Source: DATKFM01 sp035544395 (lineage in GTDB: Bacteria; Pseudomonadota; Alphaproteobacteria; Dongiales; Dongiaceae). From it: DNA of 24,919 nucleotides. The stretch covers positions 1 to 24,919 of the forward strand of contig DATKFM010000297.1 in NCBI GenBank assembly GCA_035544395.1, written 5' to 3'. A program made the position numbers and the translations under genes. Numbering within the stretch: position 1 is the first letter of the stretch; each line of letters starts with the position of its first letter. The notes beneath the pieces were generated by a model. The model was not told where the DNA came from. It saw nothing but the letters and a program-made list of their open reading frames with translations, and did not search any database. Of this stretch, positions 15,583-23,385 are shown piece after piece.

Positions 15583-16809
15583 CTATTCCGCGGCGCGCCG
15601 TGGCGGCGCTTGCCGCGCCGTTTGCTCCCACTCGAACATATAGTCGCGTGTCGTCGGCACCGCGCGCTGCTGCCTGGTGATCTGCATCTGGAAGACCATC
15701 TGGTTCATATGGCGGAACGAGAGCTCGCAGCCCACGAGATAGAACTCCCACATGCGGCAGAATCGCTCGTCGTAGAGCGCGCGGATTTTGTCCCGGTTGG
15801 CTTCAAACCGTTCACGCCATGCGCGCAGCGTCTCCGCATAGTGCAGCCGCAGGATCTCCAGGTCCGTAACCCAGAGGCCGGCGTTCTGCACGGACTCGAA
15901 CACTTCCGACAGCGCCGGCGTATAACCGCCCGGGAAGATGTACTTCCGGATCCAGGGATTCATGCCGCCCGGCGGCTCCATCCGGCCGATTGAGTGCAGC
16001 AGCGCGATGCCATCATCCTCCAGCAGATCCTTCAGCTTGCGGAAGAACTCGCGGTAGTGCGACGGCCCGACATGCTCGAACATGCCCACGGAAACGATGC
16101 GGTCATAGCGGCCCGGCTCCTGGCGATAGTCGCGGAGATGGAAGCGCACGCGGTCGCGCAAGCCGGCGCTCGCCACCCGTTCCTCGCTGACCTTATGCTG
16201 TTCGACGCTGAGCGTGACGCCGGTGACGTCGGCCCCGGTCTCGTTGGCGAGAAAGAGCCCCATGCCGCCCCAGCCGGAGCCGATATCCAGTACCTTCAGC
16301 CGCGGCCGATTCAGCAGCAGCTTCGAGGCGATGTGGCGCTTCTTGTTCTCCTGGGCCGCCTCGATGCTGTCGCGCGGATCCAGGAAATAGGCGCAGGAAT
16401 ATTGCCGGTCCTTGTCCAGGAACAGATCATAGAGCTGATCTGAAAGATCGTAGTGATGGGCGACATTCTTCTTGGCCCGGCCGACCGGATTGTACTGGCC
16501 GATGCGCTTTGCGGTGCGGCTGATCAGGCTGTACCAGGGATTGCCATCGAGGTTAGCGATGTTGCGCGCCGCCAGGTCGAGGAAATCATAGAGGCTGCCC
16601 TCGGCCATCGTCAGGCGGCCATCCATGAAGGCCTCGCCGACATAGAGCCCGGGATTGAAGGCGATGCTGTGGTCGAGCCAGCGGTCACCCAGTCGGATCG
16701 CGCATGAAGGCGCGCTGCCGTCGCCGAGGACATGCGTCCGTCCCCGGCTATCAATGATCTTCAAGCTGCCTAGTTTGATGATCGATCGGAACGCAGCGAC
16801 TGTGAGCAT
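15583..16809 (-). CDS. cfa: Cyclopropane-fatty-acyl-phospholipid synthase
   Basis: A 408-residue SAM-dependent enzyme that adds a methylene bridge across the double bond of phospholipid acyl chains in the inner membrane, stiffening it under stress. The methyltransferase core shows motif I VLDIGSGWGGMG at 173-184. Around it are family hallmarks: the N-terminal lipid-binding domain (VGEAFMDGRLTMAEGSLYDFLDL), HHYDLSDQLYDLFLD at 118-132, YSCAYF at 137-142, VSVGMFEHVG, IRKYIFPGGYTP, and the C-terminal LHYAETLRAWRERF and MWEFYLVGCELSFR. I chose the ATG at 16809, where the conserved sequence begins; the frame is open to 16881, and the ribosome-binding site (AGGGG, 14 nt away) is weak, so the start is uncertain. 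It could use unsaturated chains made by the desaturase encoded about 6 kb away, though that enzyme's substrate is unproven. Confidence 0.93.
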   Translation of the reverse strand: MLTVAAFRSIIKLGSLKIIDSRGRTHVLGDGSAPSCAIRLGDRWLDHSIAFNPGLYVGEAFMDGRLTMAEGSLYDFLDLAARNIANLDGNPWYSLISRTAKRIGQYNPVGRAKKNVAHHYDLSDQLYDLFLDKDRQYSCAYFLDPRDSIEAAQENKKRHIASKLLLNRPRLKVLDIGSGWGGMGLFLANETGADVTGVTLSVEQHKVSEERVASAGLRDRVRFHLRDYRQEPGRYDRIVSVGMFEHVGPSHYREFFRKLKDLLEDDGIALLHSIGRMEPPGGMNPWIRKYIFPGGYTPALSEVFESVQNAGLWVTDLEILRLHYAETLRAWRERFEANRDKIRALYDERFCRMWEFYLVGCELSFRHMNQMVFQMQITRQQRAVPTTRDYMFEWEQTARQAPPRRAAE

Positions 16810-16893
16810 ACTGTTACGCGTACCCCTACGCAGATTTTCGCAGTAGCGACGTTGCTTATCCCGCAGACGCAGCAAAATCATAGCACAGGAGAA

Positions 16894-16920
16894 CGCCCGG
16901 CTGGCAAGACCAGCCGGGTG
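16894..16920 (-). terminator. Likely terminator of the YfiR-kinase operon
   Basis: A 9-bp perfect GC-rich stem (CCCGGCTGG/CCAGCCGGG, 16896-16918, loop CAAGA), extendable by two more pairs including a G-U, lies 29 bp past the stop of the last operon gene. On the minus strand it is followed by TTCTCCTGTGC and, later, ATTTTGC, so the U-run is imperfect. Confidence 0.6.
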
Positions 16921-16946
16921 CCGCAGAAATCCGATAGTTAGCCCGC

Positions 16947-18158
16947 TTAGGACTGGCCGCCGACCACCGCCAGACGCACATTTCCGCGCAGGACGCGGTC
17001 CCGGGGCAGGCGCAAGGTCACGACCGTACCGGTGCCCACATTGCTCTCCACATTGAGCTGGCCGCCGTGAAGCTCGACCATCGCCTTGGCCAACGGAATG
17101 CCGAGCCCGGCGCCCTCATGGCGGCGGGTCCAGGCATTATCCACCTGGCCGAAGGCGGCAAACACCTTAGGCATGTCTTCCGGGGCGATGCCGATGCCCG
17201 TATCCGCAACGCGGATCTGGACATCGCCGCGATCGTCGCGCGTCAACGCCACGCGGACCTCGCCGCTGGCCGGTGTGAATTTTATGGCGTTGGACAGCAC
17301 ATTGAGGAACACCTGCCGCAGCTTGCGCTCGTCACCGAAGAAACGGATTGTCTGGTCGACGCCGTCGCGGCCCAACGTGACGCCGGCCACCTCAGCCCGC
17401 GCGCCAAGCTGGCGGATGCAGGAGGACAGCAATTGCGTCAGGTCGAGCTCGCTTTCGATCAGCCGCAGCTTGCCACTTTCCGACTTCGAATACTCCAGGA
17501 TGTCGGAGATCAGGTTCAGCAGGTGGACGCCGCTCTCGTTGATGTCCTTTGAATATTCGCGGTAGCGCTCCTGTCCCAGGGGCCCCAGCAGCTCGCGCTT
17601 CAACACCTCGGAGAAGCCGATGATCGCGTTCAGCGGCGTGCGCAGCTCATGGCTCATCGACGCCAGGAATTCCGTCTTCGCGCGGCTCGCCAACTCGGCC
17701 CGCTCCATCGCCTCATGCAGCTTGCGCTGGATGCGGCCATAGCGCAGCAGGAATCGGGCGCGGTGGTTGAACAGCGGCCAATTGATCGGCTTGGTGATGA
17801 AATCCGTTGCGCCAGCTTTGTAGGCGCGGTCAATGGACTCGGTGTCGTCCAGGCCGGTCACCATCAGCACGGGCACGTGGGCGCCATAGGGGCGCTTGCG
17901 CGTCTCGACGCAGGCGGCGAAACCGTCGACCCGCGGCATCATCGCGTCAAGGAAGATCAGCTCGGGTTTGAGCTTGTCCACCAGGTCCAAAGCCTCCAGC
18001 CCGTCGCCGCCCTCATGGACAGCGAAGCCAGCGGACTCCAGCGACTCCCGCATCAGCAGGCGATGGACGAGATCATCATCGGCGATGACAACCACCGCCG
18101 ACTGGGGCGATCCCAGGCCGTCGTCCTCCGTTGGGGGACCTATGCGCTCTTCCGACAT
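16947..18158 (-). CDS. Receiver-histidine kinase (REC-HisKA-HATPase), soluble
   Basis: A 403-residue cytoplasmic signalling protein with reversed hybrid order. The N-terminal receiver (about 20-138) has the acidic pocket DDD at 27-29, phosphoacceptor Asp71 in FLDAMMPRVDG and Lys123 in FITKP. A short coiled linker leads to a HisKA dimerisation domain with phospho-histidine His170 (FLASMSHELRTPLN), then the ATPase domain with N-box Asn290 (NVLSNAIKFT), DTGIGI at 319-324 and GAGLG at 349-353. It has no membrane segment and no DNA-binding output, so it should relay phosphate or act through partner proteins. The gene starts within the last 19 bp of the large kinase gene, with AGGAG at good spacing, and closes the operon. 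It is plausibly phosphorylated by the Hpt domain of that kinase. Confidence 0.93.
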   Translation of the reverse strand: MSEERIGPPTEDDGLGSPQSAVVVIADDDLVHRLLMRESLESAGFAVHEGGDGLEALDLVDKLKPELIFLDAMMPRVDGFAACVETRKRPYGAHVPVLMVTGLDDTESIDRAYKAGATDFITKPINWPLFNHRARFLLRYGRIQRKLHEAMERAELASRAKTEFLASMSHELRTPLNAIIGFSEVLKRELLGPLGQERYREYSKDINESGVHLLNLISDILEYSKSESGKLRLIESELDLTQLLSSCIRQLGARAEVAGVTLGRDGVDQTIRFFGDERKLRQVFLNVLSNAIKFTPASGEVRVALTRDDRGDVQIRVADTGIGIAPEDMPKVFAAFGQVDNAWTRRHEGAGLGIPLAKAMVELHGGQLNVESNVGTGTVVTLRLPRDRVLRGNVRLAVVGGQS

Positions 18159-21100
18159 GACTCTTTCTCCTCGCGCAGCGTTGTCGTCAACGCTGTGCTC
18201 ACTTTCTTAAACTCCGATTCCAGCTTCTCGAGATGTGCTGGCGCCTCGTTCAGGTCGTTCTCCCGCGCGCGGCTTTCCATATCACCCATCTGCTGCGCCA
18301 GGTTCTTGGCGCCTAGGCTTGCACTGCTCGACTTAAGGCTATGCGCAATGCGCCAGACCGCCGAGGCATCGCCCGCCGCCACGCAGCGGCGCAGCTCCTC
18401 GAGCGCGGTCGGCGCCGTATCCAGATACACGCCGATGGCGCGCTCGAGCACCGACGGCCCGTCGCCGCGCTTCAGCGAGCGCAAATAGGCGATGGTTTCC
18501 AAATCAAGCGATTTCATCGCCTCGGCCGCCGCCGGATCTTGCGTGCTCACATCCATGCTCCCATTCGTCACCGCAGCATCGGCTGACGGTGTGTTCCCGG
18601 CACTAGCGGCCTCAGCGTGGCCATTGCCGGATTCCGGCGCCGGGGCATTGGTCGGCGCGGCCAGTGTAATATCGATCATCTGCGGTTCCGATGTCGCTGT
18701 CTCGGTCCCATTTTCGGCAGGCGCCGGCATTTCATCTGCCGCCCCGTTCGAAATCGTCGCCACGGCGCGCGATTGCTGCGGCACGACTACCAGGGCGCGG
18801 CCGGTCGTTTCCGGCTCCGCTACCATGATGAAATTGACAGTCGACGGTTGCGCGGTCGTTGCGGCCGGCGGCGGCGGGGCCGCTGCGGGTTCCGCAGCAG
18901 CTGCAGCAGGTTCCGATGCGGATGATGCCGGCTCCGGTGTTGCCGTCGACGGCAAGGGCGGCAATTCGAACGACGGCATCTTGAAGGCCGTGATGTCCAG
19001 CATGGACGTCGGCCGAGGTAGGACGGGCGCCGGCGTTTCGGTCGCAGAGGCAGCAGGCGCCTTGGGCCCGGAAGCAGCCGGCGAGGTCGCTTCGGGTTCC
19101 CGGACCGGGCTGCGCTCCGGGATCGGCTGGATGGCATTGGCTCCAAGCCAACGCGACAGCGACACGCCCAGTTCCTTGAGGGTGAGCGGCTTGGTCAGGT
19201 AGTCGTTCATGCCGACAGCCATGCAGCGATCATAGTCCTCGCCGCGGACATTGGCAGTCAGCGCCACGATGGGGATGCCCTTGATCACGCCGTTGGTGCG
19301 CTCGATACCGCGGATTTCCCGCGCCGCGTCGATGCCGTCCAGATTCGGCATGTGGCAATCCATCAGGATGAGATCGAACTTGGTCGTCTTCCACTTCTCG
19401 ATGGCTTCCCGGCCGTCATTGGCGGTTTCGACCTCGAGCCCGAGTTGCAGCAGCGCCTCGCAGGCCACTTCGCGATTCACCGGATTGTCCTCGGCGAGCA
19501 GGATCTTGCAGCCGGGCTTTCGGACCTCGGCCCCAGCGTTCGTGGCCGACTTCGCATGTTCCGGCATGGCGATGCCGCCGCGCGGATCGCGCGAGGTCTC
19601 CACCTTGTCGCGAATGATATCGGACAGGCAATCGAACAATGCCGACTGGCGCAGCGGGCGCAGCAATATCCGGCAGTTCGAAGGGAAGCCCTGTTCCTTG
19701 ACCTCCTGCTCGCCCAGGACATTGCCCATGAGCACGACACGCACCGGCTGCGTGTTCGCGTTCGACCTGATGGCGCGCACCAGGCGCGCCGCCGGCCGGC
19801 CGCTGGTGGCGTCGATGAAGGCGACGTCGAAGGGCTTGGCGCTCTGCGCCGCCGACTGCATGAGCGTGAGGCCTTCATCGAGATTGCCCGTCGCCGTCGC
19901 GATGATTCCCAGGGCGGCCAATTGCGACATCAGGGCATCGCGCGCCGCGGCGTCGCCGTCGACCACGATGATCCGCACCCCGCTGAGCATGCGCCGCTTC
20001 TCGTCCTGCGCCGCGGAGACGCCGGCCAGGCCGAGACGGACCGTGAACCAGAATGTCGAGCCGCTGCCGATCTGGCTGTCCAGCCCTATGCCGCCGCCCA
20101 TGATCTGGGAGAGCTGCTTGGCGATGGTCAGGCCCAGGCCCGTGCCACCATAGCGGCGCGTTGTCGATTGATCGGCCTGCGCGAAGGATTCGAAGATGCG
20201 CTCTCGCGCCGAGGGATCGATGCCGATGCCCGTATCCTTGACCTCGAAGCGCAGCAGAACGGTGGCGCCGCTGGTCTCCTGCACCTGCAGGCGCACCGAC
20301 ACCTTGCCTTTTTCGGTGAACTTCATCGCGTTGCCGACAAGGTTTGTCAGCACCTGCCGCAGGCGCCCGGAGTCGCCGCGCACCTGTTGCGGCACATTCG
20401 GCGCGATGACGGACTCGTATTTCAGGCCCTTCTTGTCCGCAACCTCGAGGAACAGATCCTGCACCTCCTCGACGATCTCCCGCGGATTGAAGTCGACGGT
20501 TTCCAGCTCGACTTTGCCGGCTTCGATCTTGGAGAAATCCAGGATGGTATTGATGATCGCCAGCAACGTCTTCGCCGATCCATGGACGATCTGGGCAAAG
20601 CGGAGCTGCTTCTCGGTCAGGCCCGACGACAGCAGAATCTCGGTGGTGCCGAGCACGCCGTTCAGCGGTGTGCGGATCTCGTGGCTGACCGTGGCCAGGA
20701 ACTCGGACTTCGCCTTGTTGGCGGCCTCGGCCTTGCTCTTCGCCTCTTCCAGGTCATTGACGGCCTGCCAGAGGCTGGCGTTGGTCTGCACCAGTTCCTG
20801 GGTGCGCGCCTTCACCTGCTGTTCCAGGTCGTTGCGGTTTTCGCTCAGCTTCTCGTCCCGCAGCTGGATCTGTTCCAACATCGCATTGAAGCTGTCGATC
20901 AACTGACCCATCTCGTCGTTGCCGTGCTTCTTCATGCGCTGGCGGTAGTCTTTCTCCTTCTCGATCGTGCGCATGGTCTTGCTGAGATAGGACAGCGGCT
21001 TGGAGATCACAAAGCCGAGCAGCAGCGATACCAGCAGCGCCACGACGATCGCGGAACCCAAAACGCCCATCGCCAGCCAGAAATATTCCTGCATCCGCGC

Positions 21101-21571
21101 CTGAATGCGGCTGAGGTCGGCAACCATGTACAGGGTGGCGATCGTCTCGCCGTCGAGCGAGATCGGCACTTGGACGTACATGTCCTTGCGGTCGTCGCGG
21201 ATAATCCTGTCGACCGTGCCGGCGGCGCGAAGCTCGTCCACCATCGCCTGCGCGCCGCTCTCGCCCGGCCGCAGATAGGATGCGAATTGATCGTTGTTGG
21301 CCCAGATGAACGCCGCCTTGATGTTCGGATCGGTCGCCAGCTTGCCGAGTCCTTCCCGGGCGGCTTCGCGATCCTCGAACGCGACGGCCGCCGTGCTGTT
21401 GGCGCTGATGACGCGTGCCAGCGTGGTCAGCTTGTCGAGTTCATCATCGCGGAACGTGAAATAGTCGCGCGCGAGAACCACGGACAAGGCAAGGGTGAGC
21501 ACAGCCGTGCTGACGAGCACGATCGTGACCGTCGCCTTGGTTCGGATTGAGAAGTTCCGCAGGATCCCCAT
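18140..21571 (-). CDS. Membrane hybrid histidine kinase: CHASE8-like sensor, HAMP, HisKA, HATPase, two REC, Hpt
   Basis: A 1143-residue inner-membrane kinase. Membrane segments at about 13-33 and 165-187 flank a periplasmic domain (about 36-155) resembling the CHASE8 sensor of the diguanylate cyclase YfiN, notably ARVISANSTAAVAFEDREAAREGLGKL and NIKAAFIW. HAMP and a coiled coil follow (about 188-285). The HisKA phospho-histidine is His297 (FLATVSHEIR); the ATPase has Asn410/Asn414, DTGIG at 446-450 and GGTGLGL at 475-481. Receiver 1 (531-655) keeps Asp538, Asp540 and Asp587 but has Arg638 where the conserved lysine belongs. Receiver 2 (688-808) is intact (EDN 695-697, Asp738, Lys794). A 200-residue Ala/Pro-rich linker leads to an Hpt domain with His1077 (AHSLKSSS). 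AGGAAGAGAAA precedes the start. It lies 14 bp after the YfiR-like gene and overlaps the next kinase gene by 19 bp. Confidence 0.93.
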   Translation of the reverse strand: MGILRNFSIRTKATVTIVLVSTAVLTLALSVVLARDYFTFRDDELDKLTTLARVISANSTAAVAFEDREAAREGLGKLATDPNIKAAFIWANNDQFASYLRPGESGAQAMVDELRAAGTVDRIIRDDRKDMYVQVPISLDGETIATLYMVADLSRIQARMQEYFWLAMGVLGSAIVVALLVSLLLGFVISKPLSYLSKTMRTIEKEKDYRQRMKKHGNDEMGQLIDSFNAMLEQIQLRDEKLSENRNDLEQQVKARTQELVQTNASLWQAVNDLEEAKSKAEAANKAKSEFLATVSHEIRTPLNGVLGTTEILLSSGLTEKQLRFAQIVHGSAKTLLAIINTILDFSKIEAGKVELETVDFNPREIVEEVQDLFLEVADKKGLKYESVIAPNVPQQVRGDSGRLRQVLTNLVGNAMKFTEKGKVSVRLQVQETSGATVLLRFEVKDTGIGIDPSARERIFESFAQADQSTTRRYGGTGLGLTIAKQLSQIMGGGIGLDSQIGSGSTFWFTVRLGLAGVSAAQDEKRRMLSGVRIIVVDGDAAARDALMSQLAALGIIATATGNLDEGLTLMQSAAQSAKPFDVAFIDATSGRPAARLVRAIRSNANTQPVRVVLMGNVLGEQEVKEQGFPSNCRILLRPLRQSALFDCLSDIIRDKVETSRDPRGGIAMPEHAKSATNAGAEVRKPGCKILLAEDNPVNREVACEALLQLGLEVETANDGREAIEKWKTTKFDLILMDCHMPNLDGIDAAREIRGIERTNGVIKGIPIVALTANVRGEDYDRCMAVGMNDYLTKPLTLKELGVSLSRWLGANAIQPIPERSPVREPEATSPAASGPKAPAASATETPAPVLPRPTSMLDITAFKMPSFELPPLPSTATPEPASSASEPAAAAAEPAAAPPPPAATTAQPSTVNFIMVAEPETTGRALVVVPQQSRAVATISNGAADEMPAPAENGTETATSEPQMIDITLAAPTNAPAPESGNGHAEAASAGNTPSADAAVTNGSMDVSTQDPAAAEAMKSLDLETIAYLRSLKRGDGPSVLERAIGVYLDTAPTALEELRRCVAAGDASAVWRIAHSLKSSSASLGAKNLAQQMGDMESRARENDLNEAPAHLEKLESEFKKVSTALTTTLREEKESCRKSA

Positions 21572-21585
21572 TTTCTCTTCCTGCC

Positions 21586-22182
21586 TCAGTTCACTAGTCG
21601 GATCGCCAGGTCGAGGAGCGCGGAACTGAGTTTCAGTCCGGCGTCCTGAGCGGCTCTCGGGTTGATTTCAAATTTGATGGTGTCGTTCACCTTGACGAGG
21701 CGGATCATGCCGCCATCGTCGGCGAACCCGTCGAGATCGCTGATCGTCAGCGCATGACCGATGGCGCTGGTCTCGACGATTTTCTTCACTCGCGACTTCT
21801 CGGACGGCGCGATGTAGATGACGTTGCAGACGTCATCCTTTTTCAGCCTCTCCAGGTATTTCAGTTCGACGGGCCGGCCGGCGACCTTCTTGCCCTGCAG
21901 CGTCTTGTCGAACGCTTCGCCGAGTTCATGCTTGCCGATCACGCAGAAGCTGATCGTCTTCCCGTCGCCGCCGAAACTGTCGGCCGGCCAGGTGGTGAAC
22001 TTTGCGAAGTGGTAGATGAACGCCGCCTTGAGCGAAGGCTCGTCGGCAACCTGCGCGGCCGCTTGTGTCGTAGTGCTCGACAGCGGCGCCGGCAGCAGCA
22101 ACGCGGCAATGAGCAAAGTGTGCAGGAGCCGGACGAACGGTCCGTTCCTGCGCCTCCCCGCTATTTGCTCGAGACTTACCAC
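21586..22182 (-). CDS. YfiR-family (DUF4154) periplasmic protein
   Basis: A 198-residue exported protein of the YfiR/DUF4154 family. In Pseudomonas the founding member is a periplasmic repressor that binds the sensor domain of the diguanylate cyclase YfiN. The GTG at 22182 is supported by AAAGGACGACGGC just upstream. A basic start and hydrophobic segment at about 17-35 form the leader, cleaved near residue 42-46. The mature part begins with the family signature LKAAFIYHFAKFTTWPADSF, followed by ISFCVIGKHELGEAFDKTLQGKKVAGRPVELKYL, NVIYIAPSE, TISDLDGFADDGGMIRLVKVNDTIKFEIN, and the terminal AGLKLSSALLDLAIRLV helix. It has two cysteines (80 and 119), against the four I recall in Pseudomonas YfiR. 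It is the first gene of a tight operon with the CHASE8-like hybrid kinase, which suggests that the kinase is its target. No yfiB-like lipoprotein gene is present. Confidence 0.9.
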   Translation of the reverse strand: MVSLEQIAGRRRNGPFVRLLHTLLIAALLLPAPLSSTTTQAAAQVADEPSLKAAFIYHFAKFTTWPADSFGGDGKTISFCVIGKHELGEAFDKTLQGKKVAGRPVELKYLERLKKDDVCNVIYIAPSEKSRVKKIVETSAIGHALTISDLDGFADDGGMIRLVKVNDTIKFEINPRAAQDAGLKLSSALLDLAIRLVN

Positions 22183-23011
22183 GCCGTCGTCCTTTTACCG
22201 CGCCGAATTGAAACTGCCGGCACACCGACGGCCGAACGGATACACGCGCAAATGACGGCCTAGTGCCAGCCGCAATACCGCCGCCGCTAGAGTTGCTCCC
22301 TGCGCCATGGGCTGGCGTCGCACTCCCGTTCGTCCAAAAAATTGCGCCCCTGTGCGGCCGGCATCGCGCTTCGGGGCATAAACAGACATTTCAGCCGAAA
22401 AGACCTACGGTTAATCTTTGCATCCGATTCTCTTACGGAATTGGTTAATATTCGCTGAAGTCACGGCTTTATCAGGCATTTTTGCACTAGGTTACCATCC
22501 TGTTAACCATTTTTTCCGTGCCAGCAGATTCAAAGACTTAAGACCCGGCACCGAATGCCGAAGAAAGCGCTTGGCCGCTCCGGACCGGCGCCGCGCAGGT
22601 TTATTTCTCCGCAGCCGTGGATAGGCCGGCCCGGCGAGCGCCGCCGGTGAAAAAACCATCCACAACAGGCGAGCCCGGCAGGAGCACCGGACTGATCAGG
22701 GCATCGCCGACGGCAACTCCGCCGGGGGCGAGACTGCCCGCATCGATTGGCGGAGCACGAAGCTCAACGCGGTCGAGGACATGGCACTCTCCAACGGTCC
22801 GATGTCCAAGGGTGAGGCCTAGCGCAGTGGGCGCGCAGCCATCGCCTGAGGTTCCCCCTCGCGTTTCCGGTCATTCCCCCAGACCGGAAAAGCGAGGGGG
22901 CGGTTAGCGGGCCCGCCACGGACTGCGACACTTTCCGCGAAATGTATCCTTTCCCGCACTTGTCCGTCTGGCTAGTCTGGCTGCCGGCAGACCTGAACGC
23001 GGAGACGGATC
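22183..23011. other. 829-bp region between the YfiR operon and the hydratase cluster
   Basis: No gene can be supported here. The left half should hold the promoter of the YfiR operon. A strikingly AT-rich stretch at about 22400-22520 carries GTTAACCAT (22502-22510), preceded by the related GTTACCAT (22491-22498), plus further TTAA tetramers at 22411 and 22445. A stop-free stretch at 22625-22822 translates into protein-like sequence but has no ATG, GTG or TTG start except a very late ATG. A long hairpin follows at 22854-22900. The last 110 bp should hold the promoter of the hydratase cluster. Confidence 0.6.
22854..22900. repeat. Long GC-rich hairpin upstream of the hydratase cluster
   Basis: Two 19-bp arms (22854-22872 and 22882-22900; first arm begins CCCCCTCGC, second ends GCGAGGGGG) pair with a single mismatch around the 9-nt loop ATTCCCCCA. 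Neither side has a T-run, so it is not a standard intrinsic terminator. It ends 111 bp before the first hydratase gene and about 670 bp from the YfiR gene. Confidence 0.75.
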
Positions 23012-23308
23012 TTGCGCGCCTATCACGATATCGGCGGCTTGCCGCTGGGAGAGATCGACCGCGGCGAGCATGACTACGCGATGTGGGAGAAGCGCGTCGA
23101 CGCCATGCTGGTGCTGCTCTCGAAAAAGGGAATCATCACCGTCGACGAATTGCGGCATGGGATCGAAAACCTGGGCGCCGAAAACTACGAGAACCTGAGC
23201 TACTACGAGCGATGGATAGCCTCGATAACCCGTGCGCTGCAGGCGCGCGGCGTCATCACCACCAACGAACTCGGCCGGAAGATGGCCGGCGCCGATGCCA
23301 GCAAATGA
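23012..23308 (+). CDS. Nitrile hydratase beta subunit N-terminal-half protein, copy 1
   Basis: A 98-residue protein matching the N-terminal half of nitrile hydratase beta subunits (equivalent to the separate beta subunit of thiocyanate hydrolase). It begins with the hallmark YHDIGG, continues HDYAMWEKRVDAMLVLL, and contains DELRHGIENL and the strongly conserved SYYERW, where Arg48 lies in the region whose arginine contacts the oxidised metal-bound cysteines in known beta subunits. The start is TTG at 23012: GGAGA at 23001-23005 is well spaced and the protein aligns from its first residue with copy 2. The rare start codon may lower expression. It is first in a same-strand cluster of four. By hand alignment it is about 60% identical to copy 2, so both are probably stable folded subunits. 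Confidence 0.85.
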   Translation: MRAYHDIGGLPLGEIDRGEHDYAMWEKRVDAMLVLLSKKGIITVDELRHGIENLGAENYENLSYYERWIASITRALQARGVITTNELGRKMAGADASK

Positions 23309-23385
23309 ATACCATGCCAAGAGTTGCCGTGATTCCGTTGGCGTTCTGCAGACCGCGTGATCTGCTGCGATAGGGGTGTATGGCG

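Noticed and set aside
19352..21550. 732-codon plus-strand open frame opposite the hybrid kinase
   Set aside because: Its length is due to high GC content; the minus strand carries an intact kinase with all motifs, while this frame is repetitive His/Gln/Arg-rich sequence.
23012..23308. Calling copy 1 of the beta N-terminal half a nitrile hydratase activator
   Set aside because: It keeps the YHDIGG start and YYERW of true beta subunits, which activators as I know them lack; duplication of the subunit is the simpler reading, though not proven.
23309..23385. Search for a terminator or promoter between the two beta N-terminal copies
   Set aside because: Only the short palindrome TCTGCAGA and no GC stem with a T-run were found; the gap gives no firm evidence of a transcript break.
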